Source: Ailanthus altissimus (Eukaryota; Streptophyta; Magnoliopsida; Sapindales; Simaroubaceae). From it: a stretch of DNA of 64,000 nucleotides. The notes beneath the pieces are model-generated. The model searched no databases. It had not been told where the DNA came from and saw only the letters and a program-made list of their open reading frames with translations. Positions within the stretch are counted from its first letter, which is position 1. Every line of letters begins with the position of its first letter. This document shows, one piece after another, positions 44,501-56,339 of this stretch. Location of the stretch: assembly GCA_946807835.1 (NCBI GenBank), contig CAMPEX010000001.1:7579001-7643000 (forward strand). The letters run 5' to 3'. The translations under genes and the position numbers were made by a program.

Positions 44501-47500
44501 TGAGAAAATTGCATCTGATGTTGCCCATGTAACTGGTAGAGCATCAAAGATATGAGCAGAATTGCTTATTCATGCACAATTGCATGTAATTATGAGTTAA
44601 TAGAATACCACAAAAGAGAAATCTCTAGTATTGCGTTAGCTTCAAAGTTTTCTGGACTGCCCAAATTTCAATTCATTGGATTTTAGAGAAGTGTAAATTT
44701 CAACATTTATAACAAATTAATAACAATGCTCTCATTTTCATATATGCTGCATTTCAACTAATGAAAAAAAGAAAATGACAGAAAGCAAGCATGCAGGCAT
44801 ACAGGTACCTAGTACAAATTTATATCTGTATGAAAGAATTAGTAGGAAGAGAGAAAAAGAATGGAGAACTGAACTACAAAATGAAACAAGATAAATATTA
44901 ATTTACCTGCGGAAACTTCTGTTGTGCCTGGCCTTGCAAATCATGGAGCTGTGGGATCTGATTCTGAAAAGAATATAGCAGTTCAATGTAAAACATCAAA
45001 ATGCAGCACATAAAATAACTCAGAAAGTGAAAATAACAAAAGAAAATCAACCAAGCTACTGTTTTCATTACTTGAGAAAAAAAAATTGAGTGAACTTTCA
45101 GAGAAAGCTTCGGGTCAATTTTAAAGTTGGGACTCAATCTGACCCTATACATTCAAGGAGGTCATGTCACAACAAAATACCTAAGATCAATATAGTTCAT
45201 TTAATACACTGCTGCTCCAGACTAGTTCATTTTTATATGTTTAAACCATCTATAGTTTGCAGCAGGAAAAGGATAAAGCTAGTGTTACCTCCACGATTAC
45301 CTTCACCCAGTCTATAAGAACCTTGACAACTCCAAGAGTTTAATTTGATTTCGACCACAACCAATTTAACCTTGCTTAAAAGTTGGAATTGATAATGAGA
45401 GAATGAAAGAAATGCGAGATAGGTAGAAAAGGACAAAGTAGGCTCAAGAAATCATCAGTAGAGAAACCGAGCATCTATATCTCAGCAAAATCTCAATAAT
45501 ATTTCCAGTGTACTGGAAAATAAAGTATCTCATAATATTTGACCCCCATTAAGCATTTTTGTCACAGTCAAATTCAAAAAACCAGGAAGCTTAAACGAAT
45601 ATTTAATGGACCCTCATGCCAGTTAAGAAAAATTGTAAAGGCTAAATAATCACTCCAGTGACCATTAATAATGCTAAGCAGCAGACAGCACCTGTCCCAG
45701 TCCTTGCATCTGAGATTGCCTAAACTGTTGCTGAGCAAGAAGCTGTTGTTGATGTTGAGGTAATTGCATTATTTTCTGCCTTTGCTGCTGCTGCTGCTGC
45801 TGTTGCTGTTGCTGTTGTTGGGTTTGTTGCTGAGGAGATGGTGTATTCATCATGTTTGTGCCAGACCTAGGCGAGTTGGCATATGGCACTGGAGATGCAG
45901 TTGTGTTATCAAATGAAGTAGCGCTGGTAGCACCAGAAGGTGATGCTGCAGATCTTCCAATAAGTTGTGCTCCAGAAGCCTGCATGAAAATTTTAAGGTA
46001 AGAAGATATACATTGACGTACTGCACAAATATTTGAACAGTACAAAACAAGAAATATAACAAGAAACAAAACACAAGTACTCATCCATCCAGTAGAGGAG
46101 ATCAAGTCATGACAGAGTGTTTGGAAAACATTTAAAAAGAAAAGACTTGGGTTGAACCAGTTTACACAAAACCAACAAAAGGAAGTTGGTTGGAAGTCTC
46201 CATCCAAACCTAATCTGATGCTAAAAGTTTCATGGTGCACATCTAACTAATATGTTTAAAAGCCAATCCTTGCCTATATTTGACTGGATTCCACACCCTA
46301 AGTTGAATTTTAGAAGATCATAGCATGGAGCTGCAACTAGAACTAGAAATACAGAAAGAAAATGTTAAGCATACACATCATTCCATATGCACTAATGGAA
46401 GGGAATTTCTGATGCTAAAAGTATTATGGTGCACATCTAACTCAAAATGTTTAAGAAACCAATCCTTTCCTATGTTTGACTGGGTTCCACACCCTAAATT
46501 GAAATTTAGAAGATCACGGCATGAAGCTGCAACTAGAACCTAGAAATACAGAAAGAAAATGTTAAGCACACATCACTCTATATGCAGTAAAAGGAATGAT
46601 GGGTAGACATAATAGAAAAAGTTTCTCATTCTGCCAAGAGCAGCCAGAAACACTAACCAAGAAGGATCCTAGAATGAGCTCATAGATAACAAAAAGAAAG
46701 TGTGGCTGGTTTTGGTATAGCCACAAATTAACATACAGCCATAAAATTCAACATTAACGTACACTGAGGACTCAGACCGTGGGAAGAGAAAAAGAAAGGC
46801 CGTCACGTGGAAGGTAAAAGTATCTAACTCGAATCAGAAAATTTGGTGACAAAAAGAGGCTAAAGTTTTTCAGCAAATATTCAAAAACACTCTTAATTTT
46901 TCAATTGCAATAAATATGAAAAATACAGCAAGAGATGCACCAATTGTCACCAAAACTTCATGAAAAAATCTTTTTTTTCTTTTTGACACCCAGAAAAATC
47001 CCATTTAGACAAGAAAAAGCTTATATCTATCTTATTTGAGGAGGTAAATCATAAAGCATCAACAAAGTCGAGACTACAAAGCAAAGATGGTATCTATATA
47101 TTAAGATATAAAAGATAATACGGAAGAAAGACATGAGCAAAAGAGCAAAGAAAAATTGAAAACTATGACCCACTCCTATCCTTTCCTTTCTCTGCAAATT
47201 GTATGGAAACGAAAGTGACGCAAGGATTATAGAATCTTAGGGGGACTGTTATTTACTGACACAAAAAGAGGAACTATAACAAGATTGAAAGAGAACACAA
47301 CAGCTAAAAACAAAATAACCTATAGCACAGCATGGGGCCACTTTCCATTTTTGCATACATATAAATCAAACAAATCAACAAGATATATCTTCCAGCAAAG
47401 AGCCAATGTTTTAACCTGTAATAAATTCCCTTGATTACCCATGTTGTTTGACGACAATGGTGGGGTGTTCTTCATGTACATACCTGTAAAAGAGAGTTAT

Positions 47501-50500
47501 AGAAAATGCCTCCACAGACTTGGAATACAAGTTAGAATTGACAAAGAAAATTTTGTGCTTCTAAAAGAAAAGTTAAGAGTATTACCAGATGAATCGGAAA
47601 ATGAATGCACTCCATCACCGACAGTCAGCAGATCAACTAGATGCATTGGAAGTGCAGGTGTGATCTGCCTCTGGTCTCCAGACAATCTTAAACCTGCATA
47701 GATATGCAATTTATATAAATGATTGGTTTGTAACCACAATATTACCAGGTACCGAGTATAAAACACAAGCTCTCACTGCACAACTGATATCCTTCTGCCA
47801 ACCCTTGAGCATCAGTGCTACTGGCATCTAGGTATGTCACATTTGATACTAGGAAAGCCATCCCTAAATTCAATTCAGCTTATTGAGAGCATGAATGAAC
47901 TGACTACCTTTCTGAAACTTTGATTAAATCAGTTCAGAAAAACAGAGCAGTGATGCACAAAAGAAGATGACAGATGACCATATACTTAATTGATACAAGA
48001 CAAGTGAATTTCTAATGATGCATAAAACAAAGACAACATCACAGTTTTCAATTTTATAACCTTTCAGCACTATAATAACTAATTCTATCATATATTGTGC
48101 ATGCAGCTAAAGCCATTCCATGGAAATTCTTCAGGGTCAGTTAGCAAACATAAAAACCTTAAATATTGCATGGGAGCAATGCAACTCATATAATTTTCAT
48201 AATTCTATTTTCATAAGGTAAAGGTTGATTTCTTAACTTCCCCTTTTCCATTTTCACCAAAACTGTCTAGACTATTGCCACTATTATTACTTTGATAGAT
48301 GATTAGGAGCCTAGAAGCTTCCACTTCCAAAGAAGAGCAAATTGAACAGGATGAAGTCCAGACTCACACTGAAGCAAAAACAGTTAAATTATATCTGTTT
48401 ACGCAAAAAAGTGTAAGCTTTAAAGAAAAATTACAGAAATAATATTGATCACAATAAAATGCAGGGCTGATACTAAGCAGAAAGAGATGTATGCTGGTTC
48501 AAGCGCATCTTTCTAAGAATACCAGGCTGTAAAGAGTACCACCTTCACCACTATTTACAGCAGCCCGTAGTAAGTTCTCTTGTTCTTGAATCTTCATAGC
48601 CTGTCCCTTGTCCAAAGTTGGAAGGATTTGTGGCCCTTGACGGGTACCGAAACAATAGGCTTTACGGGTATCAGCTAATACTTTTTCAGCACTTTCACAG
48701 GCCGCTCCAATCATGTCAATTCTAGACTGTAAAACTAGAAAAAGCTTCAGCGATGTTGAAGATAATTCAAGAGAAAAATACAAATGGTTGTTGGATTAAT
48801 CTACGTCACCTTCAACTTCTCAATCTGTGAGGGTATTGGCAGATTTTGCATCCCAAGAAGTAACTGCTCTCTTTTGGAGTTATCATCTGTTTCCATCTCA
48901 GGCAGTAGCTTTGAAGACAACATTACAGGTAATACTGTTATCAAAAAGCATCTCATTAGCTTACCAAGAAACTCGACTGAAACTATAATAAACTTCCAGA
49001 AAATTCTTTAAAAAGTAAATACACATTTGAATCTGTGTATTTTGTTTGTTTATCTTTTCTACGTCTGGCTTATGTTATACAGAGAGCAACACAGGAAGGA
49101 AGTGATATTTCATATTAATTTTTAAATATATTAAAAAAAATAACTGATTAATTAGCAGTTGCATAGGAAGTATTGCTCACCTACTCTAGTCAGTCACCTT
49201 CTCAGTTTTTATTACTTAATTGTGTAGTTTAAGCGTGACTAATTTAATGCATAAGCAAGAACTTTATGTGAATAAGGTTTTGAAGTCTGTTGAAAGTGTT
49301 ATACAATCATAAAAATACACATATTCCAAATATATGTGGCCACCAAATAAGCGCTGAAGAAAGAAAGAGCATTAAACATGAAATTGATGCACATACATAG
49401 AAAGTTTAACATGAGCACATCCATTTAAAAATGTAAATTCATATATATGACTTTTGAATGAGCAAATATGTTGTATGCAAATATTTGCCATCTTTGACGT
49501 CTCAAACTTTTGAAAGGCTTCCAACAAGCAACTTCAGTGGCATGGACAGATGTCATTACATACTACATTAACAATAAGTATGAACAAAAAGAAAACCTTA
49601 TTTGGAAAACACAAGTAATTCTTTCATTTCCTCGTTTAAAACATATGCCCTACTGAAAAAAGACGATGTCCATACTTGTAGCATTCTCTGCATTAACATT
49701 CTTTGGATGGACAACAAAAGCCTTAGAGACTTTTTTTATCTCGTCCACAATGCTGAAAAGCTCAAGGTTCATCATAGAATATTGCCCCAAAATATCTTGC
49801 CTGAAAGACAACTCAAAAACATTAACACCATTAACTCAAGCAAATGACTAGCAACAAAATAATCATATTTAACTTATTTAATATGTAAAGATACATAAAG
49901 CTGTAAGTTCAACCAAATTTAACTATAATTAATTAACTTAATATACTCAAGGTTCACACACACAACACTTCAATCTCTAAATACCTCTGACTTCTTTTCA
50001 ACTAAAGTTGTAAGTTTTACATTTACTAATAAAATAAGGGTATGTTTGTGATTGGTGTGTTGAGGCTTTTAATCCACAACTGTTTCGGAATGGAATCACT
50101 ATTTGTCAAGTATAAACAAGTCAATGGTTTTAAATATTACCTACAGAGTTAAAAGTGGGTATTTACCTGGAAACTTTAGCTACTGTGCTTTCAATTAAGT
50201 AGAAGCACAACAACTACAAATATACCCTAACTAATAACAAAAGCATAACATAAAAGGAGAGAGAGAGATCATGCAAATGGCGGTAATAATAATACCATTT
50301 AGGAGTAGTGTTGGTGCGGGCATAGGCATCAAAATCTTCAAGAATGCGAGAGATGGCTTTGAATAAACTGCTGGCTCGAGTCTTGACTGACTCTAGATTC
50401 AATTGCTGCACCACAGCTTGATTCAGCCTCTCCACTACAACTGGCTGTGGCAGCACCTGCTGCACCTGCTGCTGCTGCTGCTGGGACTGATCTTGCATCA

Positions 50501-50522
50501 CCACTCCCTCATTCGCCGCCAT
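41583..50522 (-). CDS. MED8: Mediator of RNA polymerase II transcription subunit 8 (MED8)
   Basis: MED8 is a head-module subunit of nuclear Mediator, the bridge between transcription factors and RNA polymerase II; in Arabidopsis it affects flowering, defence and organ growth. Twelve exons with GT-AG borders: 50522-50296, 49800-49676, 48934-48810, 48726-48543, 47693-47586, 47483-47416, 45979-45692, 44963-44907, 44532-44326, 42867-42814, 42024-41964, 41800-41583. They join to 1,722 bp, 573 codons plus TAA, with no internal stop. Conserved words: SLFKAISRILEDFDAYART (exon 1), ILGQYSMMNLELF (2), LPVMLSSKLLPEME (3), DMIGAACESAEKVLADTRK and FGTRQGP (4), DQRQIT (5), GRSAASPSG and PQHQQQLLAQQQ (7), GQAQQKF (8), QFSGAANTALF (9), NPQRSHASQML (11). 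The N-terminal 215 residues are the MED8 domain; the rest is Gln-rich. The start has Gln runs before the conserved core. Arabidopsis MED8 is slightly shorter. Confidence 0.95.
45776..45832 (-). repeat. CAG/CAA glutamine repeat in MED8 exon 7
   Basis: Mixed CAG/CAA codons encode 13 glutamines in a row, preceded by QQQTQ. Shorter runs occur in exon 1 (six Gln) and exon 12 (seven, then seven). Mixed codons slow slippage, but length variation between individuals is likely. Confidence 0.75.
46215..46600. repeat. 194-bp tandem duplication in MED8 intron 6
   Basis: CTGATGCTAAAAGT...GTGCACATCTAACT...GTTTGACTGG...AGAAAATGTTAAGCA occurs twice, starting at 46,215 and 46,409. The copies differ at scattered positions by eye. 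The duplication lies wholly in the intron between exons 6 and 7 and does not affect the coding sequence. Confidence 0.8.
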
Positions 50523-51073
50523 CGCTCTCTCAGAATATTGTTATAAGCATTAATTTTCTTTCTTCTGGGGGCAAAAATAATTGCTGTTTTCTTTCAGTCA
50601 TTTTATCAAATAGCTTACGTGCAGAGGTTAATTTTTACAAAAAAAACTACCCTAAATATAGCGAATTCAAAATCTACTTTCTCAAACTAAATACACAATT
50701 AAATTATATATATACTTACACTGGTTGAAGCCTGTGTGTTGGAAAATTGATATTTGGCGTTTCCGCAATGAAATTCCTCGAAGTAACAATTCCGTCTTCT
50801 TTCCTGAGTTTCGTATGTGGGATAAAAGCATTAGAGTACCACAAAGGGTGCTCAGAATTAAACCGTAAGCAGAGGAATTTCAAGATTTTCCAATACGATA
50901 ATATACAGAGATCCCTTAGTTTACCTTACTTTGTCGCGAAGGTCCCGAAGTCGCAACTTTTTCCACATAGGCCCCTGCCTCGTTATTGTTTGTCCTGAAC
51001 TTCTAGTTATTTAAGGTGAGTAATATTAAATATCTTAAGTTATATTTTAAAAAATAATGTGTTAAAGTAAATA
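50523..51073. other. MED8 5' flank
   Basis: Holds the presumed 5' UTR and promoter of MED8. The plus-strand open frames at 50,447-50,728 and 50,747-50,998 overlap exon 1 or the promoter and show no domain. Confidence 0.5.
50704..50718 (-). promoter_or_regulatory. Possible TATA region of MED8
   Basis: Minus-strand AGTATATATATAATT about 185 bp upstream of the start codon. Position and composition suit a TATA box, but AT-rich runs are common here. Confidence 0.3.
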
Positions 51074-51078
51074 TTTTT

Positions 51079-51929
51079 TGATGAGGGAGGAAATGTTCTT
51101 TTTTCTCTTGAGGTTATGTTGAAACAAAAAATTTAAGATTTAGTTTAGAACTCTGACCTTTTTGCGCAGCAGAATAACTTGTCAATTAAGTAAAAATAAC
51201 AAGAATCCAAAACAGAAAACAAAAGAGTACAACACAATCTTACGTGGATCGACCAATTGCCTACATCTATAGTGAATCCAAGGATCCTAACCTCTTTTAT
51301 TATAACTCCCTAGAGATTTTACAAGAAAAATTCAATGAAGAACCCTCAAAATAACCTAAACGTTTAGTGAACTCTTACTCTACCACGAACAATGATCACC
51401 CAAACAATGGTTTCACCCTAGCGCACATAAGAACTTAGTGTCTACCCAGTTCTCCTCCTCTCTTAGAGTCTCTCTTAATGCTTAATCTGAAATCAATAGT
51501 TTACAAGTGTTTATATATAGTGTGTATTTCGTGCCTACTAACCCTATTCCTTGTTAGAGTAAGAGTCCACTTATTTTGAAAGTCCAAAACTTCTCAAAAC
51601 TAGAAATCTCGAATAAAAACAGACTTCTTACTCGTCTGACGCTGCGACGCTGGTCCCTGGGCGCTGCGGCCCTGGACAAAATCGTGCCCAACGCTGCAGC
51701 GCTGGGTTGCTGTCCTGGGCACCGCGACGCTCAGCCCTGTATGCTTATCTCGCGTTTTCTTGCTTCCTTCACTTTTTTTAGTCCCGTTTCACTTTCCCTT
51801 TCGTGTCTTATGCGTCCTAAACTTCTCCATACGTATCCCACATGTTCCAGACTTCTTGTAACTCTTCACTTTGGTATTCATCTCAATTCTTGTCCAACCA
51901 AGATTGTTGAATCACCAATTTTTTCAACA
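51079..51929 (-). repeat. 3' LTR of copia B (left)
   Basis: 851 bp, including a GC-rich block at about 51,640-51,735 with ACGCTGCAGCGCTGGG, and a minus-strand TATA context (CTATATATAAAC) near 51,510-51,525. Confidence 0.85.
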
Positions 51930-52039
51930 AAACCTTCCTTGATTCAAAATCTTTCAAATAAAAAGGCTTCGGGATCTGATTCACACCAATACTCTATCAC
52001 TTAGAGTTTAGTCCAGTTAAGTCTCCACCAAGACTTAAA

Positions 52040-53341
52040 TTTTCTCAAGCTAGTGACTTCGGCCTCCAAAGACATTCGTGCACCTTGCATAGGGTATGGA
52101 TGCGTTGCACTCCTTTCCGACTCTCATCACCTCGATGAGCATAGTTTAGATGTCCCCTAGTGGTCTGCATTATCCCAACACCCCCCGTTGGGCCACTCAT
52201 GGCCATCCCAGTAAGCACATAGAGCCCCCCATTGTGTTTCTCACCCTCAAACCCCATAGGTCCTTTCTCTACCCTTAGTTATCCTTTTTTCGCTCTAACC
52301 GAATACCCTTCCTCATCGAGCTTGCCTAGGGATATCAAGTTCCTCCTCACTTTAGGAACATGCCTTATACCATGTAATTCCCTAGTTTTTCCACCTTACA
52401 TCTTCAGCTTTATGTTACCAACTCCCATGATCTCATAAGTCATGTCATTTCCCATTAGAGCTTTACCTCTCTTGGCTTTATAGTTGGTGAACATCAATTT
52501 GTTGGGACACATATGGACGTTGCACCCCGAATCTAGTATCCATTAGCCAACGTACTTTCCCCTTGAGGCTACCAATGTGTCTACAACTTCGGTATCTTCC
52601 TCAGTACCGATTACAGCCTATCCTTCTTGGCCTTTTGATTTTGGACAAACCTTCACAAAGTTCCCTTCCTTAATACAAAGGAAACACCTTTTGGATCTCC
52701 TCCTTGATTGGTTGTTCTTCCTTCCATATGTAAGCAAAGCTGCTCCACTCTCGGACTCAGATTTCTTTATCAATTCTTTTGAGTTCAATGATGCCTTGAC
52801 GCCATTCATCGTTAAAGACTCCTTTTTATACAGCAGCGTATCAACAAAGCTCTCATAACTCTTCGACAATGAACTTAACAGGATAATGGCCTTGTCTTCA
52901 TCCTCAGTCTTGATGCCCAGTTGCTTAAGATTTATGATGATCTTGTTGAACTTGTCAATGTGAGCTCTCAATGAAGTTCCCTCGTGCATTGTCAGCTCAT
53001 GTAATTTCTTTTTCACAAGAAGTCTATTTGCAAGAGACTTTCTTCATGTATAATGCCTATAGTCTTTTCCATAGCCCCAAAGCAGTTTCTTCATCACCAA
53101 CTTCCCTTAATACTTCGTCACTCAACGCCAGGAATAAGGTGCTATAAGCCTTTTTCTGAATCGTGTCCCAATCTTTCTGGTCGGACTTTGAGGTTGTCGC
53201 CTCATCGCTAGGTGAGTAGCTAGCTTCCTCCAAAGCTGAGTCTAGCCCTTCCTTTACTAGTAGAGCCCTAACCTTCTTCCTCCAAAGATTGAATTCATTC
53301 ATCCCATTGAACTTCTCTATTTCTTGCTTAATTATAGCCAT
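52040..53341 (-). pseudogene. Copia B gag / partial protease
   Basis: Starts at the ATG at 53,341 with the plant copia gag word KFNGMNEFNLWRKKVRALL, followed by SDEVLREVGDEETALGLWKRL. A stop and a one-base frameshift at about 53,040-53,060 separate it from the second part (53,016-52,618), with KKKLHELTMHEGTSLRAHID, a NLKQLGI block and a zinc knuckle remnant CFLCIKEGNFVKVCP (His replaced by Val). Then come the protease motif WILDSGC (about 52,540), LRVEKGPMGFEGEKHNG and a pre-integrase-like end near 52,050. In this family gag forms the particle and protease matures it. The polymerase is missing. Confidence 0.8.
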
Positions 53342-53393
53342 GGTTTAAATACTCCAGGTGTGTATTATCGAACCTCTAGCTCTGATACCATTT

Positions 53394-54287
53394 TATTGAG
53401 GGAGGAAACGCCCTTCTCCCTCTCGAGGTTATGTTGAAGCGAAGAACCCAAGATTCAGCTTAGAACCCTAACCTCCTTGCGCCGCGGAATAACCTGTCAA
53501 TCAAGCAAAAACAACAAGAATCCAAAGTAAAAAACAAAAGAGCACAACATAATCTTACGTGGTTCGGCTAATTGCCTACGTCTACGGTGGATCTAAGGAT
53601 CCTAGCCTCTCTTATTATAACTCCCTAGAGATTTTACAAGGAAAACCCAATGAAGAACCCTCAAAAGGACCTAAACGTTTAGTGAACCCTTACTCTACCA
53701 CGAACAATGATCACCTAAACAACGATTCCACCCTAGTGCACACAAGCACTTAGTGTCTACCTAGTTCTTCCCCTCTCTTAGAGTCTCTCTTAATGCTTAA
53801 TTTGAAATCAAGGGTTTACAAGTGTTTATATATAGGGTGTATTTCGTGCCTACTAACCCTATTCCTTATTGGAGTAAGAGTCTACTTGTTTTGAAAGTTC
53901 AAAACTTCCCAAAACTAGAAATTCCGAAGAAAAACAGACTTCTGACACGTCTGGCGCCGCAGCGCTAGTCCCTGGGCACTGCGACGCTCATCCCTGGGCG
54001 CTACGGAGCTGGATAAAATTGCGTCCAGCGCTGCGGCGCTGGGTTGCTGTCCTAGGCGCTGCGTTATTCAGCCATTGGTGCCGCAACGCTCAACCCTGTA
54101 CGCCTATCCCGCGTTTTCTTGCTTCCTTCATGTCTTTGAGTCCCGTTTCGCTTCCCCCTTTATGTCCCATGCGTCTTAAACTTCTCCATATGTATCCCAC
54201 ACATTCTAGAATTCTTGTAACTCTTCACTTTGGTATTCATCTCAATTCTTGTCCAACCAAGATTGTTGAATCACCAATTTTTCAACA
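53394..54287 (-). repeat. 5' LTR of copia B (right)
   Basis: 894 bp. Its GC-rich block (about 53,958-54,100) is longer than in the left copy, with extra GGCGCTRCGGMGCTGG-like units, which explains most of the length difference. It borders the primer site. Confidence 0.85.
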
Positions 54288-54292
54288 TTTTT

Positions 54293-55864
54293 TGTAATAA
54301 ATAATTTTAAAATATATATTATTTTATTATTTAATACATATTTTTAAAAATATAATTTAAAATATTTAATATTATTCTATTTAACGTAACAAAAATGAAA
54401 TAATAATTGTAAATTTAAAATAATTCTCATTGTTTGAGAGAGATGCCTTTAACACTCTTTCCGATAAAAAAAACACCGTTTTTCTTGTTACTTTCTAATT
54501 TATACACTTATATTAGTTAGTGGTTTCGATTTTAGTTGTTGTCTTTACACTTAGATCAGTTTTGGTCTTTGGTATTTTTGGTTTACATTCAAGTTAATTT
54601 AGGTGTGTGATGATTTGGTTTACATCCAGATCATTCTTGGTGTGGAGTTCTTTTTTTTTTTATCCTGTTACGTTGTAATGATTTTGTGGTGTTGTGATTT
54701 GATTTTAAATCTGAAAGGTTCTAATGCTCAAATTTGAAAGTTGGTAAAATGGTAGAGATCGATCTCCTTGAAATATTAATCTTAGTCTCAATTAGAAGAA
54801 TCAAATTAAGAGACCAAGAATGTTTAAAGAGCTGAGAGCTGCACTTTTTTTTATCTTTCGTTTACAAGTAAAAGTTTCTATGGAGCACTGTATTTTAAAT
54901 ATTGAATTTCAATCTTTGAAGCATGGAGATGGTTGAAGCTCAAGCATTTGGCTGGTTTTCATCATAGATTTGGTCACTAGACTATAACCTTTAAAGCTAT
55001 TCTTTAGGAGCTTATGCGTTTAAATCAAATGAAAATTTTCATTTACAATGAAATTTGTTTGAATTTTAAAATTTTATTTGCAAGCATTAGGTTAATCATG
55101 TTTGAATATGTAATATAATTATCCAGTGCTAGCTAAATTTACCTTAACTTTACAAAGTCTTATAGTTGGAAGAACATATGATGTATATGCTTCCCCATTG
55201 TAAAATGAAGGCCTTTTTTTTTTTTTTTTATAAGAAATAAAAAAGTTAATATTGTGAGATGGTGTACCAACAAGATCCATTGAACCAAAAAGTCGACCGA
55301 ATTAAAAAATATATATTTTAATTAAGTTTAGTTTAATATTTTAAAAATATTAATTTTTCAGTTCAATTTAATTAAGGGAGGTGGAACTAAAAACTATTCC
55401 TTTGCCACCAGTTTTCTTTAGAAGTATTAAAAGGAATGTTATCTAATACATAGTTATAATAAGAAAGACCTATTCATTTTTTGTTGCCCTTGATTATCAT
55501 TAAGTAAAAAGAAAAGTTAATTATCCATCTAATTGAATATTGATTGACTGCCCCTGGAGTCAGAGACTCTCATGAGTCTGCATACTCTGTACACTATATA
55601 AAAAGTAGGTTCCGCCTCTTCCATAACTATTAATTAGAAGTGTTGCTGCTTGTACTTAACTGCTGCCACCATCAGCTGTTGCTGCTTGTGCTGTCAGCTA
55701 CCGCACCTACTACCATTGCGAAGCTAAATTCCATTCTTGAATGTACCCTTAATCAAATTAGTTTTAATTCTTATCATTTTTATTTTTAATCTTGTGCATT
55801 TACTTGTGTTGACTTGAAGAAATAGTTCCTCAGGCCAATAAGCCTTAAATTTATTTGTGATGAG
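54293..55864. other. Intergenic, no gene recognised
   Basis: AT-rich. Contains a T run near 55,210-55,230 and a TATA-like ACTATATAAAAAG at 55,594-55,606 followed by GCTGCTTG/GTTGCTGCTTGTG repeats (55,640-55,700), possibly the end of an unrecognised element. Confidence 0.45.
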
Positions 55865-56339
55865 AATGAAACTTGGGCTTCGTTCTGACGGGAGTGATTA
55901 GCACAGGCTTGAGCTTCCTCTTTGCTGCAAGTTCTAAAAAGCCTACAAAAAAATACAGACACAAGCTCGATGGCAGTCTTGCCAGGGTGGGTTCCGATAG
56001 AGACACTCCGATGCTTAAGTTAAAAGAGATCTTTTTATCGGAATCTGATACAAAAAGAAGTAAAAATATGCTCAGAATGGAGAAAGGAAAATCTTTTTTC
56101 TCTGTGTTAATTATTTTACTATTTGGGCATCATCCTTCTCAATATCTTCATTTTTCCTTCTTATAGTACTAACATTTCGAGGGTCTTTTTGGATTTTTTG
56201 CCTCTTTTATACTTCTGACTTGCGCCGAATATCCTCTGTTGTGTATCTGACACATGCCAAATATCTTTTTGCTATAAATTTGACACACGCCAAATATCAT
56301 GTTGTTGTACATCTAACACACGCTAAATATCCTTCTTCG
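55865..56339. repeat. LTR-like fragment with 32-33-bp minisatellite, interrupted by solo LTR
   Basis: GGTGGGTTCCGATAGAG and ACTCCGATGCTTAAG (near 55,986-56,020) resemble words seen in plant LTRs, so an LTR fragment is inferred. It ends with four copies of a unit starting GCCAAATATC at 56,224, 56,256, 56,289 and 56,322. The last is broken by the solo LTR at 56,340, and related sequence probably resumes after 59,110. The element family is not identified. Confidence 0.4.

Larger units (their letters stand above)
51079..54287 (-). mobile_element. Non-autonomous Ty1/copia element (copia B), TSD TTTTT
   Basis: 3.2-kb minus-strand element. LTRs at 51,079-51,929 and 53,394-54,287 share GAGGGAGGAAA, the CTTACGTGG block and the end TTTTTCAACA. 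Plus-strand GCTCTGATACCA at 53,379-53,390 is the complement of the Met-tRNA primer site and abuts the 5' (right) LTR. A purine-rich AAGGAAGG (minus strand) abuts the 3' (left) LTR. Poly-T duplications flank it (51,074-51,078 and 54,288-54,292). Inside are gag and part of protease/pre-integrase only; integrase core, RT and RNase H are absent, so it would depend on another copia element. Confidence 0.88.

Noticed and set aside
49602..49851. Two overlapping plus-strand open frames
   Set aside because: Antisense shadows of MED8 exon 2.
50447..50728. Alanine-rich plus-strand open frame
   Set aside because: Antisense shadow of the Gln codons in MED8 exon 1.
55873..56166. 97-codon open frame
   Set aside because: Falls in LTR-like sequence, with no recognisable domain.
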